Shown: piece by piece, positions 43,915 to 58,900 of the stretch
Numbering within the stretch: position 1 is the stretch's first letter
Layout of the letters: every line of letters begins with the position of its first letter
NCBI GenBank assembly: GCA_029168955.1
Contig: JAPDOI010001224.1
Coordinates: 124,001-188,000, forward strand
DNA from: Aplectana chamaeleonis
Lineage: Eukaryota; Nematoda; Chromadorea; Rhabditida; Cosmocercidae
Direction of reading: 5' to 3'
DNA: 64,000 bases
Translations under genes and position numbers: made by a program
Notes under the pieces: generated by a model
Database searches by the model: none
Told to the model about the DNA's origin: nothing
Seen by the model: the letters and a program-made list of their open reading frames with translations, nothing else

Positions 43915-46900
43915 GTACGGGCTCAAGAGCGCGCAGAACGCCGTAGAAAGTGTGTGGGACCCAAATGCGAATGCGCCGGACGCCGTAGAAAGTGTGCGGG
44001 ACCCAAGTGGGAGTGCGCAGGACGCCGAAGAAAGTGTGCGGGGACCCAAGTGGAAGTGCGTAGGACGCCGTAGAAAGTGTGTGGGACCCAAGGTAGAGTG
44101 AGCCGGACGACGTATAAAGTGTGTGGGACTCGAATGCGAATGCGCCGGACGCCGTAGAAAGTGTGCGGGACCCAAGTGGAAGTCCGCAGGACGCCGTAGA
44201 AAGTGTGCGGGACCAAGGTAGAGGGCGCCGGACGCCGTAGAAAGTGTGCGGGACCCAAGGTAGAGTGCGCCGGACGCCGTAGAAAGTGTGCGGGACCCAA
44301 GTGCGAATGCGCCGGACGCCGTAGAAAGTGTGCGGGACCCAAGTGGAAGTCCGCAGGACGCCGTAGAAAGTGTGCGGGACCCAAATGCGAATGCGCAGGA
44401 CGCCGTAGAAAGTGTGCGGGACCCAAGGTAGAGTGCGCCGGACGCCATAGAAAGTGTGCGGGACCCAAGGTAGAGTGCGCCGGACGCCATAGAAAGTGTG
44501 CGGGACCCAAGGTAGAGTGAGCCGGACGCCGTAGAAAGTGTGCGGGACCCAAGTGGGAGTGCGCAGGACGCCGAAGAAAGTGTGCGGGACCCAAGTGGAA
44601 GTACGCAGGACGCCGTAGAAAATGTGCGGGACCCAAGTGGGAGTGCGCAGGACGCCGAAGAAAGTGTGCGGGACACAAGTGGAAGTGCGTAGGACGCCGC
44701 AGAAAGTGTGCGGGACCCAAGGTAGAGTGCGCCGGACGCCGTAGAAAGTGTGTGGGACTCAAGGTAGAGTGCGCCGGACACCGTAGAGAATGTGCGGGAC
44801 CCAAGTGGAAGTGCGTAGGACGCCGTAGAAAGTGTACGGGACCCAAGGTAGAGTGCGCCGGACGCCGTAGAAAGTGTGCGGGACCCAAGTGGAAGTCCGC
44901 AGGACGCCGTAGAAAGTGTGCAGGACCAAGGTAGAGGGCGCCGGACGCCGTAGAAAGTGTGCGGGACCCAAGTGGAAGTACGCAGGACGCCGTAGAAAAT
45001 GTGCGGGACCCAAGTGGGAGTGCGCAGGACGCCGAAGAAAGTGTGCGGGACCCAAGTGGAAGTGCGCAGGACGCCGTAGAAAGTGTGCGGGACCCAAGGT
45101 AGAGTGCGCCGGACGCCGTAGAAAGTGTGTGGGACCCAGTAAAGTGCGTAGGACGCCGTAGAAAGTGTGCGGGACCCAAGTGAAAGTGCGCAGGACGCCG
45201 TAGAAAGTGTGCGGAACCAAGGTAGAGGGCGCCGGACGCCGTAGAAAGTGTGCGGGACCCAAGTGCGAAGTGCGCCGGACGCCGTAGCAAGTGTGCGGGA
45301 CTCAAGTGGGAGTGCGCAGGACGCCGTAGAAAGTGTGCGGGACCCAAGGTAGAGTGCGCCGGACGCCGTAGAAAGTGTGCGGGACCCAAGGTAGAGTGTG
45401 CCGGACGCCGTAGAAAGTGTGCGGGACCCAAGTGGGAGTGCGCAGGACGCCGAAGAAAGTGTGCGGGACCCAAGTGGAAGTGCGCAGGACGCCGTAGAAA
45501 GTGTGCGGGACCCAAGGTAGAGTGCGCCGGACGCCGTAGAAAGTGTGCGGGACCCAAGGTAGAGTGAGCCGGACGCCGTAGAAAGTGTGCGGGACCAAGG
45601 TAGAGGGCGCCGGACGCCGTAGAAAGTGTGCGGGACCCAAGTGGAAGTGCGCAGGACGCCGTAGAAAGTGTGCGGGACCCAAGGTAGAGTGCGCCGGACG
45701 CCGTAGAAAGTGTGCGGGACCCAAGGTAGAGTGCGCCGGACGCCGTAGAAAGTGTGTGGGACCCAAGGTAGAGTGCGCCGGACGACGTATAAAGTGTGTG
45801 GGACCCAAGGTAGAGTGAGCCGGACGACGTAGAAAGTGTGTGGGACCCAAATGCGAATGCGCCGGACGCCGTAGAAAGTGTGCGGGACCCAAGTGGAAGT
45901 CCGCAGGACGCCGTAGAAAGTGTGCGGGACCAAGGTAGAGGGCGCCGGACGCCGTAGAAAGTGTGCGGGACCCAAGTGGAAGTGCGCAGGACGCCGTAGA
46001 AAGTGTGCGGGACCCAAGGTAGAGTGCGCCGGACGCCGTAGAAAGTGTGTGGGACCCAGTAAAGTGCGTAGGACGCCGTAGAAAGTGTGTGGGATCCAAG
46101 GTAGAGGTCGCCGGACACCGTAGAAAGTGTGCGGGACCCAAGTGGGAGTGAGCAGGACGCCGAAGAAAGTGTGCGGGACCCAAGTGGAAGTGCGTAGGAC
46201 GCCGTAGAAAGTGTGCGGGACCCAAGGTAGAGTGCGCCGGACGCCGTAGAAAGTGTGTGGGACCCAAGGTAGAGCGCAGGACGCCGTAGAAAGTGTGCGA
46301 GACCAAGGTAGAGGGCGCCGGACGCCGTAGAAAGTGTGCGGGACCCAAATGCGAATGCGCAGGACGCCGAAGAAAGTGTGCGGGACCCAAGTGGAAGTAC
46401 GCAGGACGCCGTAGAAAATGTGCGGGACCCAAGTGGGAGTGCGCAGGACGCCGAAGAAAGTGTGCGGGACCCAAGGTAGAGTGCGCCGGACGCCGTAGAA
46501 AGTGTGTGGGACCCAAGGTAGAGTGCGCCGGACGACGTATAAAGTGTGTGGGACCCAAGGTAGAGTGAGCCGGACGACGTATAAAGTGTGTGGGACCCAA
46601 ATGCGAATGCGCCGGACGCCGTAGAAAGTGTGCGGGACCCAAGTGGAAGTCCGCAGGACGCCGTAGAAAGTGTGCGGGACCAAGGTAGAGGGCGCCGGAC
46701 GCCGTAGAAAGTGTGCGGGACCCAAGGTAGAGTGCGCCGGACGCCGTAGAAAATGTGTGGGACCCAGTAAAGTGCGTAGGACGCCGTAGAAAGTGTGTGG
46801 GATCCAAGGTAGAGGTAGCCGGACACCGTAGAAAGTGTGCGGGACCCAAGTGGGAGTGAGCAGGACGCCGAAGAAAGTGTGCGGGAACCAAGTGGAAGTG

Positions 46901-49900
46901 CGTAGGACGCCGTAGAAAGTGTGCGGGACCCAAGGTAGAGTGCGCCGGACGCCGTAGAAAGTGTGTGGGACCCAAGGTAGAGCGCAGGACGCCGTAGAAA
47001 GTGTGCGGGACCCAAATGCGAATGCGCAGGACGCCGAAGAAAGTGTGCGGGACCCAAGTGGAAGTACGCAGGACGCCGTAGAAAATGTGCGGGACCCAAG
47101 TGGGAGTGCGCAGGACGCCGAAGAAAGTGTGCGGGACCCAAGGTAGAGGTCGCCGGACACCGTAGAAAGTGTGCGGGACCCAAGTGGGAGTGAGCAGGAC
47201 GCCGAAGAAAGTGTGCGGGACCCAAGTGGAAGTGCGTAGGACGCCGTAGAAAGTGTGCGAGACCAAGGTAGAGGGCGCCGGACGCCGTAGAAAGTGTGCG
47301 GGACCCAAATGCGAATGCGCAGGACGCCGAAGAAAGTGTGCGGGACCAAGTGGAAGTACGCAGGACGCCGTAGAAAGTGTGCGGGACCAAGGTAGAGGGC
47401 GCCGGACGCCGTAGAAAGTGTGCGGGACCCAAGTGGAAGTGCGCAGGACGCCGTAGAAAGTGTGCGGGACCCAAGGTAGAGTGCGCCGGACGCCATAGAA
47501 AGTGTGCGGGACCCAAGGTAGAGTGCGCCGGACGCCATAGAAAGTGTGTGGGACCCAAGGTAGAGCGCAGGACGCCGTAGAAAGTGTGCGGGACCCAAGT
47601 GGGAGTGCGCAGGACGCCGAAGAAAGTGTGCGGGACCCAAGTGGAAGTACGCAGGACGCCGTAGAAAATGTGCGGGACCCAAGTGGGAGTGCGCAGGACG
47701 CCGAAGAAAGTGTGCGGGACCCAAGTGGAAGTGCGTAGGACGCCGTAGAAAGTGTGCGGGACCCAAGGTAGAGTGCGCCGGACGCCGTAGAAAGTGTGTG
47801 GGACTCAAGGTAGAGTGCGCCGGACACCGTAGAGAATGTGCGGGACCCAAGTGGAAGTGCGTAGGACGCCGTAGAAAGTGTGCGGGACCCAAGGTAGAGT
47901 GCGCCGGACGCCGTAGAAAGTGTGCGGGACACAAGTGGGAGTGCGCAGGACGCCGTAGAAAGTGTGCGGGACCCAAGGTAGAGTGCGCCGGACGCCGTAG
48001 AAAGTGTGCGGGACCCAAGTGGAAGTGCGCCGGACGCCATAGAAAGTGTGCGGGACCCAAGGTAGAGTGAGCCGGACGCCGTAGAAAGTGTGCGGGACCC
48101 AAGTGGGAGTGCGCAGGACGCCGAAGAAAGTGGGCGGGACCCAAGGTAGAGTGCGCCGGACGACGTATAAAGTGTGTGGGACCCAAGGTAGAGTGAGCCG
48201 GACGACGTAGAAAGTGTGCGGGACCCAAGTGGAGGTGCGCAGGACGCCGTAGAAAGTGTGCGGGACCCAAGGTAGAGTGCGCCGGACGCCATAGAAAGTG
48301 TGCGGGACCCAAGTGGGAGTGAGCAGGACGCCGAAGAAAGTGTGCGGGACCCAAGGTAGAGTGCGCCGGACGCCATAGAAAGTGTGCGGGACCCAAGGTA
48401 GAGTGCGCCGGACGCCATAGAAAGTGTGCGGGACCCAAGGTAGAGTGAGCCGGACGCCGTAGAAAGTGTGCGGGACCCAAGTGGGAGTGCGCAGGACGCC
48501 GAAGAAAGTGTGCGGGACCCAAGTGGAAGTACGCAGGACGCCGTAGAAAATGTGCGGGACCCAAGTGGGAGTGAGCAGGACGCCGAAGAAAGTGTGCGGG
48601 AACCAAGTGGAAGTGCGCAGGACGCCGTAGAAAGTGTGCAGGACCAAGGTAGAGGGCGCCGGACGCCGTAGAAAGTGTGCGGGACCCAAGGTAGAGTGCG
48701 CCGGACACCGTAGAAAGTGTGCGGGACCCAAGTGGAAGTGCGTAGGACGCCGTAGAAAGTGTGCGGGACCCAAGGTAGAGTGCGCCGGACGCCGTAGAAA
48801 GTGTGTGGGACCCAAGGTAGAGTGCGCAGGACGCCGTAGAAAGTGTGTGGGATCCAAGGTAGAGTGAGCCGGACGACGTAGAAAGTGTGTGGGACCCAAA
48901 TGCGAATGCGCCGGACGCCGTAGAAAGTGTGCGGGACCCAAGTGGAAGTCCGCAGGACGCCGTAGAAAGTGTGCGGGACCAAGGTAGAGGGCGCCGGACG
49001 CCGTAGAAAGTGTGCGGGACCCAAGTGGAAGTGCGCAGGACGCCGTAGAAAGTGTGCGGGACCCAAGGTAGAGTGCGCCGGACGCCGTAGAAAGTGTGTG
49101 GGACCCAGTAAAGTGCGTAGGACGCCGTAGAAAGTGTGTGGGATCCAAGGTAGAGGTCGCCGGACACCGTAGAAAGTGTGCGGGACCCAAGTGGGAGTGA
49201 GCAGGACGCCGAAGAAAGTGTGCGGGACCCAAGTGGAAGTGCGTAGGACGCCGTAGAAAGTGTGCGGGACCCAAGGTAGAGTGCGCCGGACGCCGTAGAA
49301 AGTGTGCGGGACCCAAGTGGGAGTGCGCAGGACGCCGTAGAAAGTGTGCGGGACCCAAGGTAGAGTGCGCCGGACGCCGTAGAAAGTGTGTGGGACCCAA
49401 GGTAGAGTGCGCCGGACACCGTAGAAAGTGTGCGGGACCCAAGTGGAAGTGCGTAGGACGCCGTAGAAAGTGTGCGGGACCCAAGTGGAAGTGCGTAGGA
49501 CGCCGTAGAAAGTGTGCGGGACCCAAGGTAGAGTGCGCCGGACGCCGTAGAAAGTGTGTGGGACCCAAGGTAGAGGGCGCCGGACGCCGTAGAAAGTGTG
49601 CGGGACCCAAGGTAGAGTGCGCAGGACGCCGAAGAAAGTGTGAGGGACCCAAGTGGGAGTGCGCAGGACGCCGTAGAAAGTGTGCGGGACCCAAGGTAGA
49701 GTGCGCCGGACGCCGTAGAAGGTGTGTGGGACCCAAGGTAGAGTGCGCCGGACACCGTAGAAAGTGTGCGGGACCCAAGTGGAAGTGCGCAGGACGCCGT
49801 AGAAAGTGTGCGGGACCCAAGGTAGAGTGCGCCGGACGCCGTAGAAAGTGTGTGGGACCCAAGGTAGAGTGCGCCGGACGCCGCAGAAAGTGTGCGGGAC

Positions 49901-52900
49901 CCAAGGTAGAGTGCGCAGGACGACGTAGAGAGCGTGCGGGACCAAAGGTAGAGTGCGCCGAACGCCGTAGAAAGTGTGTGGGACCCAAAGTAGAGTGCGC
50001 CGGACGCCGTAGAAAGTGTGTGGGACCCAAGGTAGAGTGCGCCGGATGCCGTAGAAAGTGTGTGGGACCCAAGTGGAAGTGCGCAGGACGCCGGAGAACG
50101 TGTGGGGGGCCCACGGTTCAGTGCGCCGGAGGCCGTAGAGAGTGTGGGCGACCCAAGTGGAAGTGCGTAGCACGCCGTAGAAAGTGTGGGGGACCCAAGG
50201 TAGAGTGAGCCGGACGCCGTAGAGAGTGTGCGGGACCCAAGTGGAAGTGCGCAGGGCGACGTAGAAAGTGTGCGGGACCCAAGGTAGAGTGCGCCGGACG
50301 CCGTAGAAAGTGTGCGGGACCCAAGTGGAAGTGCGCAGGACGCCGTAGAAAGTGTGCGGGACCCAAGGTGGAAGTGCGCCGGACGCTGTAGAGAGTGTGC
50401 GGGACCCAAGGTAGAGTGCGCCGGACGCCGTAGAAAGTGTGTGGGACCCAAGGTAGAGTGCGCCGGACGCCGTAGAAAGTGTGCAGGACCCAAGTGGAAG
50501 TGCGCAGGACGCCGTAGAAAGTGTGCGGGACCCAAGTGGGGGTGCGCAGGACGCCGAAGAAAGTGCGCGGGACCCAAGGTAGAGTGCGCCGGACGCCGTA
50601 GAAAGTGTGCGGGACCCAAGTGGAAGGGCGCAGGACGCCGTAGAAAGTGTGCGGGACCCTAGGTAGAGTGAGCCGGACGCCGTAGAAAAGTGTGTGGGAC
50701 CCAAGGTAGGGTGCGCCGGACACCGTAGAAAGTGTGCGGGACCCAAGTGGAAGTGCGCAGGACGCCGTAGAAAGTGTGCGGGACCAAGGTAGAGGGCGCA
50801 GGACGCCGTAGAAAGTGTGCGGGACCCAAGTGGAAGTGCGCAGGACGCCGTAGAAAGTGTGCGGGACCCAAGGTAGAGTGCGCCGGACGCCGTAGAAAGT
50901 GTGCGGGACTCAAGGTAGAGTGCGCAGGACGCCGTAGAAAGTGTGCGGGACCAAGGTAGAGGGCGCAGGACGCCGTAGAAAGTGTGCGGGACCCTAGGTA
51001 GAGTGCGCCGGACACCGTAGAAAGTGTGCGGGACCCAAGTGGGGGTGCGCAGGACGCCGAAGAAAGTGTGCGGGACCCACGTGGAAGTGCGTAGGACGCC
51101 GAAGAAAGTGTGCGGGACCCAAGTGGGGGTGCGCAGGACGCCGAAGAAAGTGTGCGGGACCCAAGTGGAAGTGCGTAGGACGCCGTAGAAAGTGTGCGGG
51201 ACCCAAGGTAGAGTGCGCCGGACGCCGTAGAAAGTGTGTGGGACTCAAGGTAGAGTGCGCCGGACACCGTAGAGAATGTGCAGGACCCAAGTGGAAGTGC
51301 GCAGGACGCCGTAGAAAGTGTGCGAGACCAAGGTAGAGGGCGCCGGACGCCGTAGAAAGTGTGCGGGACCCAAATGCGAATGCGCCGGACGCCGTAGAAA
51401 GTGTGCGGGACCCAAGTGGAAGTGTGCAGGACGCCGTAGAAAGTGTGCGGGACCAAGGTAGAGGGCGCCGGACGCCGTAGAAAGTGTGTGGGATCCAAGG
51501 TAGAGGTCGCCGGACACCGTAGAAAGTGTGCGGGACCCAAGTGGGAGTGAGCAGGACGCCGAAGAAAGTGTGCGGGACCCAAGGTAGAGTGCGCCGGACG
51601 CCATAGAAAGTGTGCGGGACCCAAGGTAGAGTGCGTAGGACGCCGTAGAAAGTGTGCGGGACCCAAGGTAGAGTCGCCGGGCGCCGTAGAAGGTGTGCGG
51701 GCCCCAAGGTAGAGGGCGCCGGACGCCGTAGAAAGTGTGCGGGACCCAAGGTAGAGTGAGCCGGACGCCGTAGAAAGTGTGCGGGACCCAAGTGGAAGTA
51801 CGCAGGACGCCGTAGAAAATGTGCGGGACCCAAGTGGGAGTGCGCAGGACGCCGAAGAAAGTGTGCGGGACCCAAGGTAGAGTGCGCCGGACGCCGTAGA
51901 AAGTGTGCGAGACCAAGGTAGAGGGCGCGGGACGCCGTAGAAAGTGTGTGGGACCCAAGGTAGAGTGAGCCGGACGACGTATAAAGTGTGTGGGACCCAA
52001 ATGCGAATGCGCCGGACGCCGTAGAAAGTGTGCGGGACCCAAGTGGAAGTCCGCAGGACGCCGTAGAAAGTGTGCGGGACCCAAGGTAGAGTGCGCCGGA
52101 CGCCATAGAAAGTGTTCGGGACCCAAGGTAGAGTGAGCCGGACGCCGTAGAAAGTGTGCTGGACCCAAGTGGGAGTGCGCCGGACGCCGTAGAAAGTGTG
52201 CGGGACCCAAGTGGAAGTGCGCAGGACGCCGTAGAAAGTGTGTGGGATCCAAGGTAGAGGTCGCCGGACACCGTAGAAAGTGTGCGGGACCCAAGTGGGA
52301 GTGAGCAGGACGCCGAAGAAAGTGTGTGGGACCCAAGGTAGAGCGCAGGACGCCGTAGAAAGTGTGCGAGACCAAGGTAGAGGGCGCGGGACGCCGTAGA
52401 AAGTGTGCGGGACCCAAGTGGAAGTCCGCCGGACGCCGTAGAAAGTGTGCGGGACCCAAGTGGAAGTGCGCAGGACGCCGTAGAAAGTGTGCGGGTCCCA
52501 AGGCAGAGTGCGCCGGACGCCGTAGAAAGTGTGTGGGACCCAGTAAAGTGCGTAGGACGCCGTAGAAAGTGTGCGGGACCCAAGGTAGAGTGCGCCGGAC
52601 GCCGAAGAAAGTGTGCGGGACCCAAGTGGAAGTGTGTAGGACGCCGTATAAAGTGTGCGGGACCCAAGGTAGAGTGCGCCGGACGCCGTAGAAAGTGTGT
52701 GGGACCCAAGGTAGAGTGCGCCGGACACCGTAGAAAATGTGAGGGACCCAAGTGGAAGTGCGTAGGACGCCGTAGAAAGTGTGCGGGACCCAAGGTAGAG
52801 TGCGCCGGACGCCGTAGAAAGTGTGTGGGACCCAAGTGGAAGTGCGTAGGACGCCGTAGAAAGTGTGTGGGACCCAAGGTAGAGTGAGCCGGACGACGTA

Positions 52901-55900
52901 TAAAGTGTGTGGGACTCGAATGCGAATGCGCCGGACGCCGTAGAAAGTGTGCGGGACCCAAGTGGAAGTGCGCAGGACGCCGTAGAAAGTGTGTGGGACC
53001 CAAGGTAGAGTGCGCCGGACACCGTAGAAAATGTGAGGGACCCAAGTGGAAGTGCGCCGGACGCCGTAGAAAGTGTGTGGGACCCAGTAAAGTGCGTAGG
53101 ACGCCGTAGAAAGTGTGTGGGATCCAAGGTAGAGGTCGCCGGACACCGTAGAAAGTGTGTGGGACCCAAGGTAGAGTGCACCGGACACCGTAGAAAACGT
53201 GAGGGACCCAAGTGGAAGTGCGTAGGACACCGTAGAAAGTGTGTGGGACCCAAGGTAGAGCGCAGGACGCCGTAGAAAGTGTGCGGGACACAAGTGGGAG
53301 TGCGCAGGACGCCGAAGAAAGTGTGCGGGACCCAAGGTAGAGTGCGCCGGACGACGTATAAAGTGTGTGGGACCCAAGTGGGAGTGCGCAGGACGCCGTA
53401 GAAAGTGTGCGGGACCCAAGGTAGAGTGCGCCGGACGCCGTAGAAAGTGTGTGGGACTCAAGGTAGAGTGCGCCGGACGCCGTAGAAAGTGTGCGGGACC
53501 CAAGGTAGAGTGCGCAGGACGCCGAAGAAAGTGTGCGGGAACCAAGTGGAAGTGCGTAGGACGCCGTAGAAAGTGTGCGGGACCCAAGGTAGAGTGCGCC
53601 GGACGCCGTAGAAAGTGTGTGGGACCCAAGGTAGAGCGCAGGACGCCGTAGAAAGTGTGTGGGACCCAAGGTAGAGTGAGCCGGACGACGTAGAAAGTGT
53701 GTGGGACCCAAATGCGAATGCGCCGGACGCCGTAGAAAGTGTGCGGGACCCAAGTGGAAGTCCGCAGGACGCCGTAGAAAGTGTGCGGGACCCAAGGTAG
53801 AGTGCGCCGGACGCCATAGAAAGTGTGCGGGACCCAAGTGGGAGTGCGCAGGACGCCGAAGAAAGTGTGCGGGACCCAAGGTAGAGTGCGCCGGACGCCG
53901 TAGAAAGTGTGTGGGACCCAAGGTAGAGTGCGCCGGACGCCATAGAAAGTGTGCGGGACCCAAGGTAGAGTGAGCCGGACGCCGTAGAAAGTGTGCGGGA
54001 CCCAAGTGGGAGTGCGCAGGACGCCGAAGAAAGTGTGCGGGACCCAAGTGGAAGTACGCAGGACGCCGTAGAAAATGTGCGGGACCCAAGGTAGAGTGCG
54101 CCGGACACCGTAGAAAATGTGAGGGACCCAGGTAGAGTGCGCCGGACGCCGTAGAAAGTGTGCGGGACCCAAGGTGCGAAGTGCGCCGGACGCCGTAGAG
54201 AGTGTGCGGCACCCAAGTGGGAGTGCGCTGAACGCCGTAAAAAGTGTGCGGGACTCAAGTGGAAATGCGCAGGACGCTGCAGGAAGTGTGCGGGACCCAA
54301 GGTAGAGTGCGCCAGACGCCGAAGAAAGTGTGTGGGACCCAAGGTAGAGTGCGCCGGACACCGTAGAAAATGTGAGGGACCCAAGTGGAAGTGCGCCGGA
54401 CGCCGTAGAAAGTGTGCGGGACCCAAGTGGAAGTGCGCAGGACGCCGTAGAAAGTGTGTGGGACCCAAGGTAGAGTGCGACGGACGCCGTAGAAAGTGTG
54501 TGGGACCCAAGTGGAAGTGCGCAGGGCGACGTAGAAAGTGTGCGGGACCAAAGGTAGAGTGCGCCGGACGCCGTAGAAAGTGTGTGGGACCCAAGTGCGA
54601 GTGCGCCGGACGCCGTAGAAAGTGTGCGGGACCCAAGTGGAAGTGCGCAGGACGCCGTAGAAAGTGTGCGGGACCCAAGGTAGAGTGCGCCTGACTCCAT
54701 AGAAAGTGTGCGGGACCCAAGGTAGAGTGAGCCGGACGCCGTAGAAAGTGGGCGGGACCCAAGTGGAAGTGCGCAGGACGCCGTAGAAAGTGTGCGGGAC
54801 CCAAGGTAGAGTGAGCCGGACGCCGTAGAAAGTGTGCGGGACACAAGTGGGAGTGCGCAGGACGCCGTAGAAAGTGTGCGGGACCCAAGGTGGAAGTGCG
54901 CCGGACGCCGTAGAAAGTGTGCGGGACCCAAGTGGGAGTCCGCCGGACGCCGTAGAAAGTGTGCGGGACCCAAGTGGAAGTGCGCAGGACGCCGTAGAAA
55001 GTGTGCGGGTCCCAAGGCAGAGTGCGCCGGACGCCGTAGAAAGTGTGTGGGACCCAAGGTAGAGTGCGTCTGACGACGTAGAAAGTGTGCGAGACGCAAG
55101 GTAGAGGGCGCCGGACGCCGTAGAAAGTGTGCGGGACCCAAGGTGGAAGTACCGGACGCCGTAGAAAGTTTGCGGGACCCAAGTGGAAGTGCGTAGGACG
55201 CCGTAGAAAGTGTGCGGGACCCAAGGTAGAGTGTGCCGGACGCCGTAGAAAGTGTGCGGGACCCAAGGTAGAGTGCGCCGGACGCCGTAGAAAGTGTGCC
55301 GAACCCAAGTGGAAGTGCGCAGGACGCCGTAGAAAGTGTGCGGGACCCAAGGTAGAGTGCGCCGGACGCCGTAGAAAGTGACCCAAGGTAGAGTGCGCCG
55401 GACACCATATAAAGTGTGCGGGACTCGAGTGGAAGTGCCCAGGACGCCGTAGAAAGTGTGCGGGACCCAAGGTAGAGTGCGCCGGACGCCGTAGAAAGTG
55501 TGCGGGACCCAAGTGGAAGTGCGTAGGACGCCGTAGAAAGTGTGCGGGACCCAAGGTAGAGTGCGCCGGACGCCGTAGAAAGTGTGCGTGACCCAAGGTA
55601 GAGTGCGCCGGACGTCAGAGAAAGTATGTGGGACCCAAATGCGAGTACGCCAGACGTCGTAGGAAGTGTGCGGGACCCAAGGTAGAGTGAGCCGGACGCC
55701 GTAGAAAGTGTGTGGGACCCAAATGCGATTGCGCCGGACGCCGTAGAAAGTGTGCGGAACCCAAGTGGGAGTGCGCAGGACGCCGTAGAGAGTGTGCCGG
55801 ACCCACGGTAGAGTGCGCCGGACGCCGTATAAAGTGTGTGGGACCCAAATAGAAGTGCGCAGGACGATGTAGAAAGTGTGCGGGACCCAAGGTAGAGTGC

Positions 55901-58900
55901 GCCGGACGCCGTAGAAAGCGTGTGGGACCCAAGTGGGAGTGCCCCGGACGCCGTAGAAAGTGTGCGGGATCCAAGGTAGAGTGCGCCGGACGCCGTAGAA
56001 AGTGTTTGGGACCCAAGTGGGAGTGCGCAGGACGCCGAAGAAAGTGTGCGGGACCCAAGTGGAAGTGCGTAGGACGCCGTAGAAAGTGTGCGGGACCCAA
56101 GGTAGAGTGCGCCGGACGCCGTAGAAAGTGTGCGGGACCCAAGGTAGAGTGCGCCGGACGCCGTAGAAAGTGTGCGGGACCCAAGGGGGAGTGCGCAGGA
56201 CGCCGTAAAAAGTGTGCGGGACCCAAGTGGAAATGCGCAGGACGCCGTAGAAAGTGTGCGGGACCCAAGGTAGAGTGCGCCGGACGCCGTAGAAAGTGTG
56301 CGGGACCCAAGGTAGAGTGCGACCGACGCCGTAGAAAGTGTGCGGGACCCAAGTGGAAGCGCGCCGGACGCCGTAGAAAGTGTGCGGGACCCAAGGTAGA
56401 GTGCGCCGGACGCCGTAGAAAGTGTGTGGGACCCAAGGTAGAGTGCGCCGGACGACGTAGAATGTGTGCGGGACCCAAGTGGAAGCGCGCCGGACGCCGT
56501 AGAAAGTGTGCGGGACCCAAGGTAGAGTGCGGCCGATGACGTAGAATGTGTGCGGGACCCAAGTGGAAGCGCGCCGGACGCCGCAGAAAGTGTGCGGGAC
56601 CCAAGGTAGAGTGCGCCGGACGCCGTAGAAAGTGTGCGGGACCCAAGGTAGAGTGCGCCGGACGCCGTAGAAAGTGTGTGAGACCCAAGGTAGAGTGCGC
56701 CGAACGCCGTAGAAAGTGTGTGGGACCCAAGGTAGAGTGCGCCGGACGCCGTAGAAAGTGTGCGGGACTCAAGTGGGAGTGTGCGGGACGCCGCAGAAAT
56801 TGTGCGCGACCCAAGGTAGAGTACGCCGGACGCCGTAGAAAGTGTGTGGGACCCAAGGTAGAGTGCGCCGGACGCCGTAGAAAGTGTGGGGGCCCAAGGT
56901 AGAGTGCGCCGGACGCCGTAGAAAGTGTGTGGGATCCAAGGCAGAGTGCGCCGGACGCCGTAGAAAGTGTGTTGGACCCAAATGCGAGTGCTCAGGACAT
57001 CGTAGAAAGTGTGCTGGACCCAAGGTAGAGTGCGCCGGACGTCGTAGAAAGTGTGTGGGACCCAAGGTAGAGTGCGCAGGACGACGTAGAAAGTGTGCGG
57101 GACCAAAGGTAGAGTGCGCCGGACGCCGTAGAAAGTGTGCGGGCCCAAGTGGAAGTGCGCAGGGCGACGTAGAAAGTGTGCGGGCCCCAGGTGGAAGTGC
57201 GCAGGACGCCGTAGAAAGTGTGGACCCAAGGTAGAGTGCGCCGGACGCTGTAGAAAGTTCGCGGGACATAAGGTAGAGTGTGCCGGACGCCGTAGAAAGT
57301 GTGCAGGACCCAAGGTAGAGTGCGCCGGACGCCGTAGAAAGTGTGCTGGACCCAAGTGGAAGTGCGCAGGGCGACGTAGAAAGTGTGCGGGACCAAAGGT
57401 AGAGTGCGCCGGACGCCGTAGAAAGTGTGCTGGACCCAAGGTAGAGTGCGCCGGACGTCGTAGAAAGTGTGTGGGACCCAAGGTAGAGTGCGCCGGACGC
57501 CGTAGAAAGTGTGCGGGCCCAAGTGGAAGTGCGCAGGGCGACGTAGAAAGTGTGCGGGACCAAAGGTAGAGTGCGCCGGACGCCGTAGAAAGTGTGCGGG
57601 ACCCAAGTGGAAGTGCGCAGGGCGACGTAGAAAGTGTGCGGGACCAAAGGTAGAGTGCGCCGGACGCCGTAGAAAGTGTGCGGGACCCAAGGTAGAGTGT
57701 GCCGGACGCCGTAGAAAGTGTGCGGGACCCAAGGTAGAGTGCGCCGGACGCCGTAGAAAGTGTGCGGGACCTAAGTGGAAGTGCGCCGGACGCCGAAGAA
57801 AGTGTGCGGGACCCAAGTGGAAGTGTGTAGGACGCCATAGAAAGTGTGCGGGTTCCAAGGTAGAGTGCGCCGGACGCCGTAGAAAGTGTGCGGGACCCAA
57901 GGTAGAGTGCGCCGGACATCGTAGAAAGTGTGCGGGACCCAAGTGGAAGTGCGCCGGACGCCGTAGAAAGTGTGTGGGACCCAAGGTAGAGTGCGCCGGA
58001 CGCCGTAGAAAGTGTGTGGGACCCAAGGTAGAGTGCGCCGAACGCCGAAGAAAGGGTGTGGGACCCAAGGTAGAGTGCGCCGGACGCCGTAGAAAGTGTG
58101 CGGGACCCAAGTGGAAGTGCGCCGGACGCCGTAGAAAGTGTGTGGGACCCAAGGCAGAGTGCGCCGGACGCCGTAGAAAGTGTGTTGGACTCAAATGCGA
58201 GTGCGCAGGACGCCTTAGAAAGTGAGTGGGACCCAAGGTCGAGTACTCCGGACGAGGTAGAAAGTGTGTGGGACCCAAAGGCGAATGCGCCGGACGCCGT
58301 AGAAAGTGTGCGGGACCCAAGGTAGAGTGCGCCGGACGCCGTAGAAAGTGTGCGGGACCCAAATGGGAGTGCGCAGGACGCCGGAGAAAGTGTGCGGGAC
58401 CCAAGTGGAAGTGCGCAGGACGCCGTAGAAAGTGTGCGGGACCCAAGGTAGAGTGCGCCGGACGCCGTAGAAAGTGTGCGGGACCCAAGTGGAAGTGCGC
58501 AGGACGCCGGAGAAAGTGTGCGGGACCCACGCTAGAGTGCGCCGGACGCCGTGGAAAGTGTGCGGGACCCAAGTGGAAGTGTGTAGGACGCCGTAGAAAG
58601 TGTGGGGGACCCAAGTGGAAGCCCGCAGGACGCCGTAGAAAGTGTGCGGGACCAAGGTAGAGTGCGCCGGACGCCGTAGAAAGTGTGTGGGACCCAAGGT
58701 AGAGTGCGCCGGACGCCGTAGAAAGTGTGTGGGACCCAAGGCAGAGTGCGCCGGACGCCGTAGAAAGTGTGTTGGACCCAAATGCGAATGCGCCGGACGC
58801 CGTAGAAAGTGTGCGGGACCCAAATGCGAATGCGCAGGACGCCGTAGAAAGTGTGCGGGACCAAGGTAGAGGGCGCCGGACGCCGTAGAAAGTGTGCGGG

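Noticed and set aside
43909..50619. Open frames of up to about 2,200 codons on the minus strand in the 42-bp array
   Set aside because: The repeat unit lacks stops in all three reverse frames and frame changes follow 40/41-bp units. Long openness is automatic, with no splice sites, start context or conserved frame.
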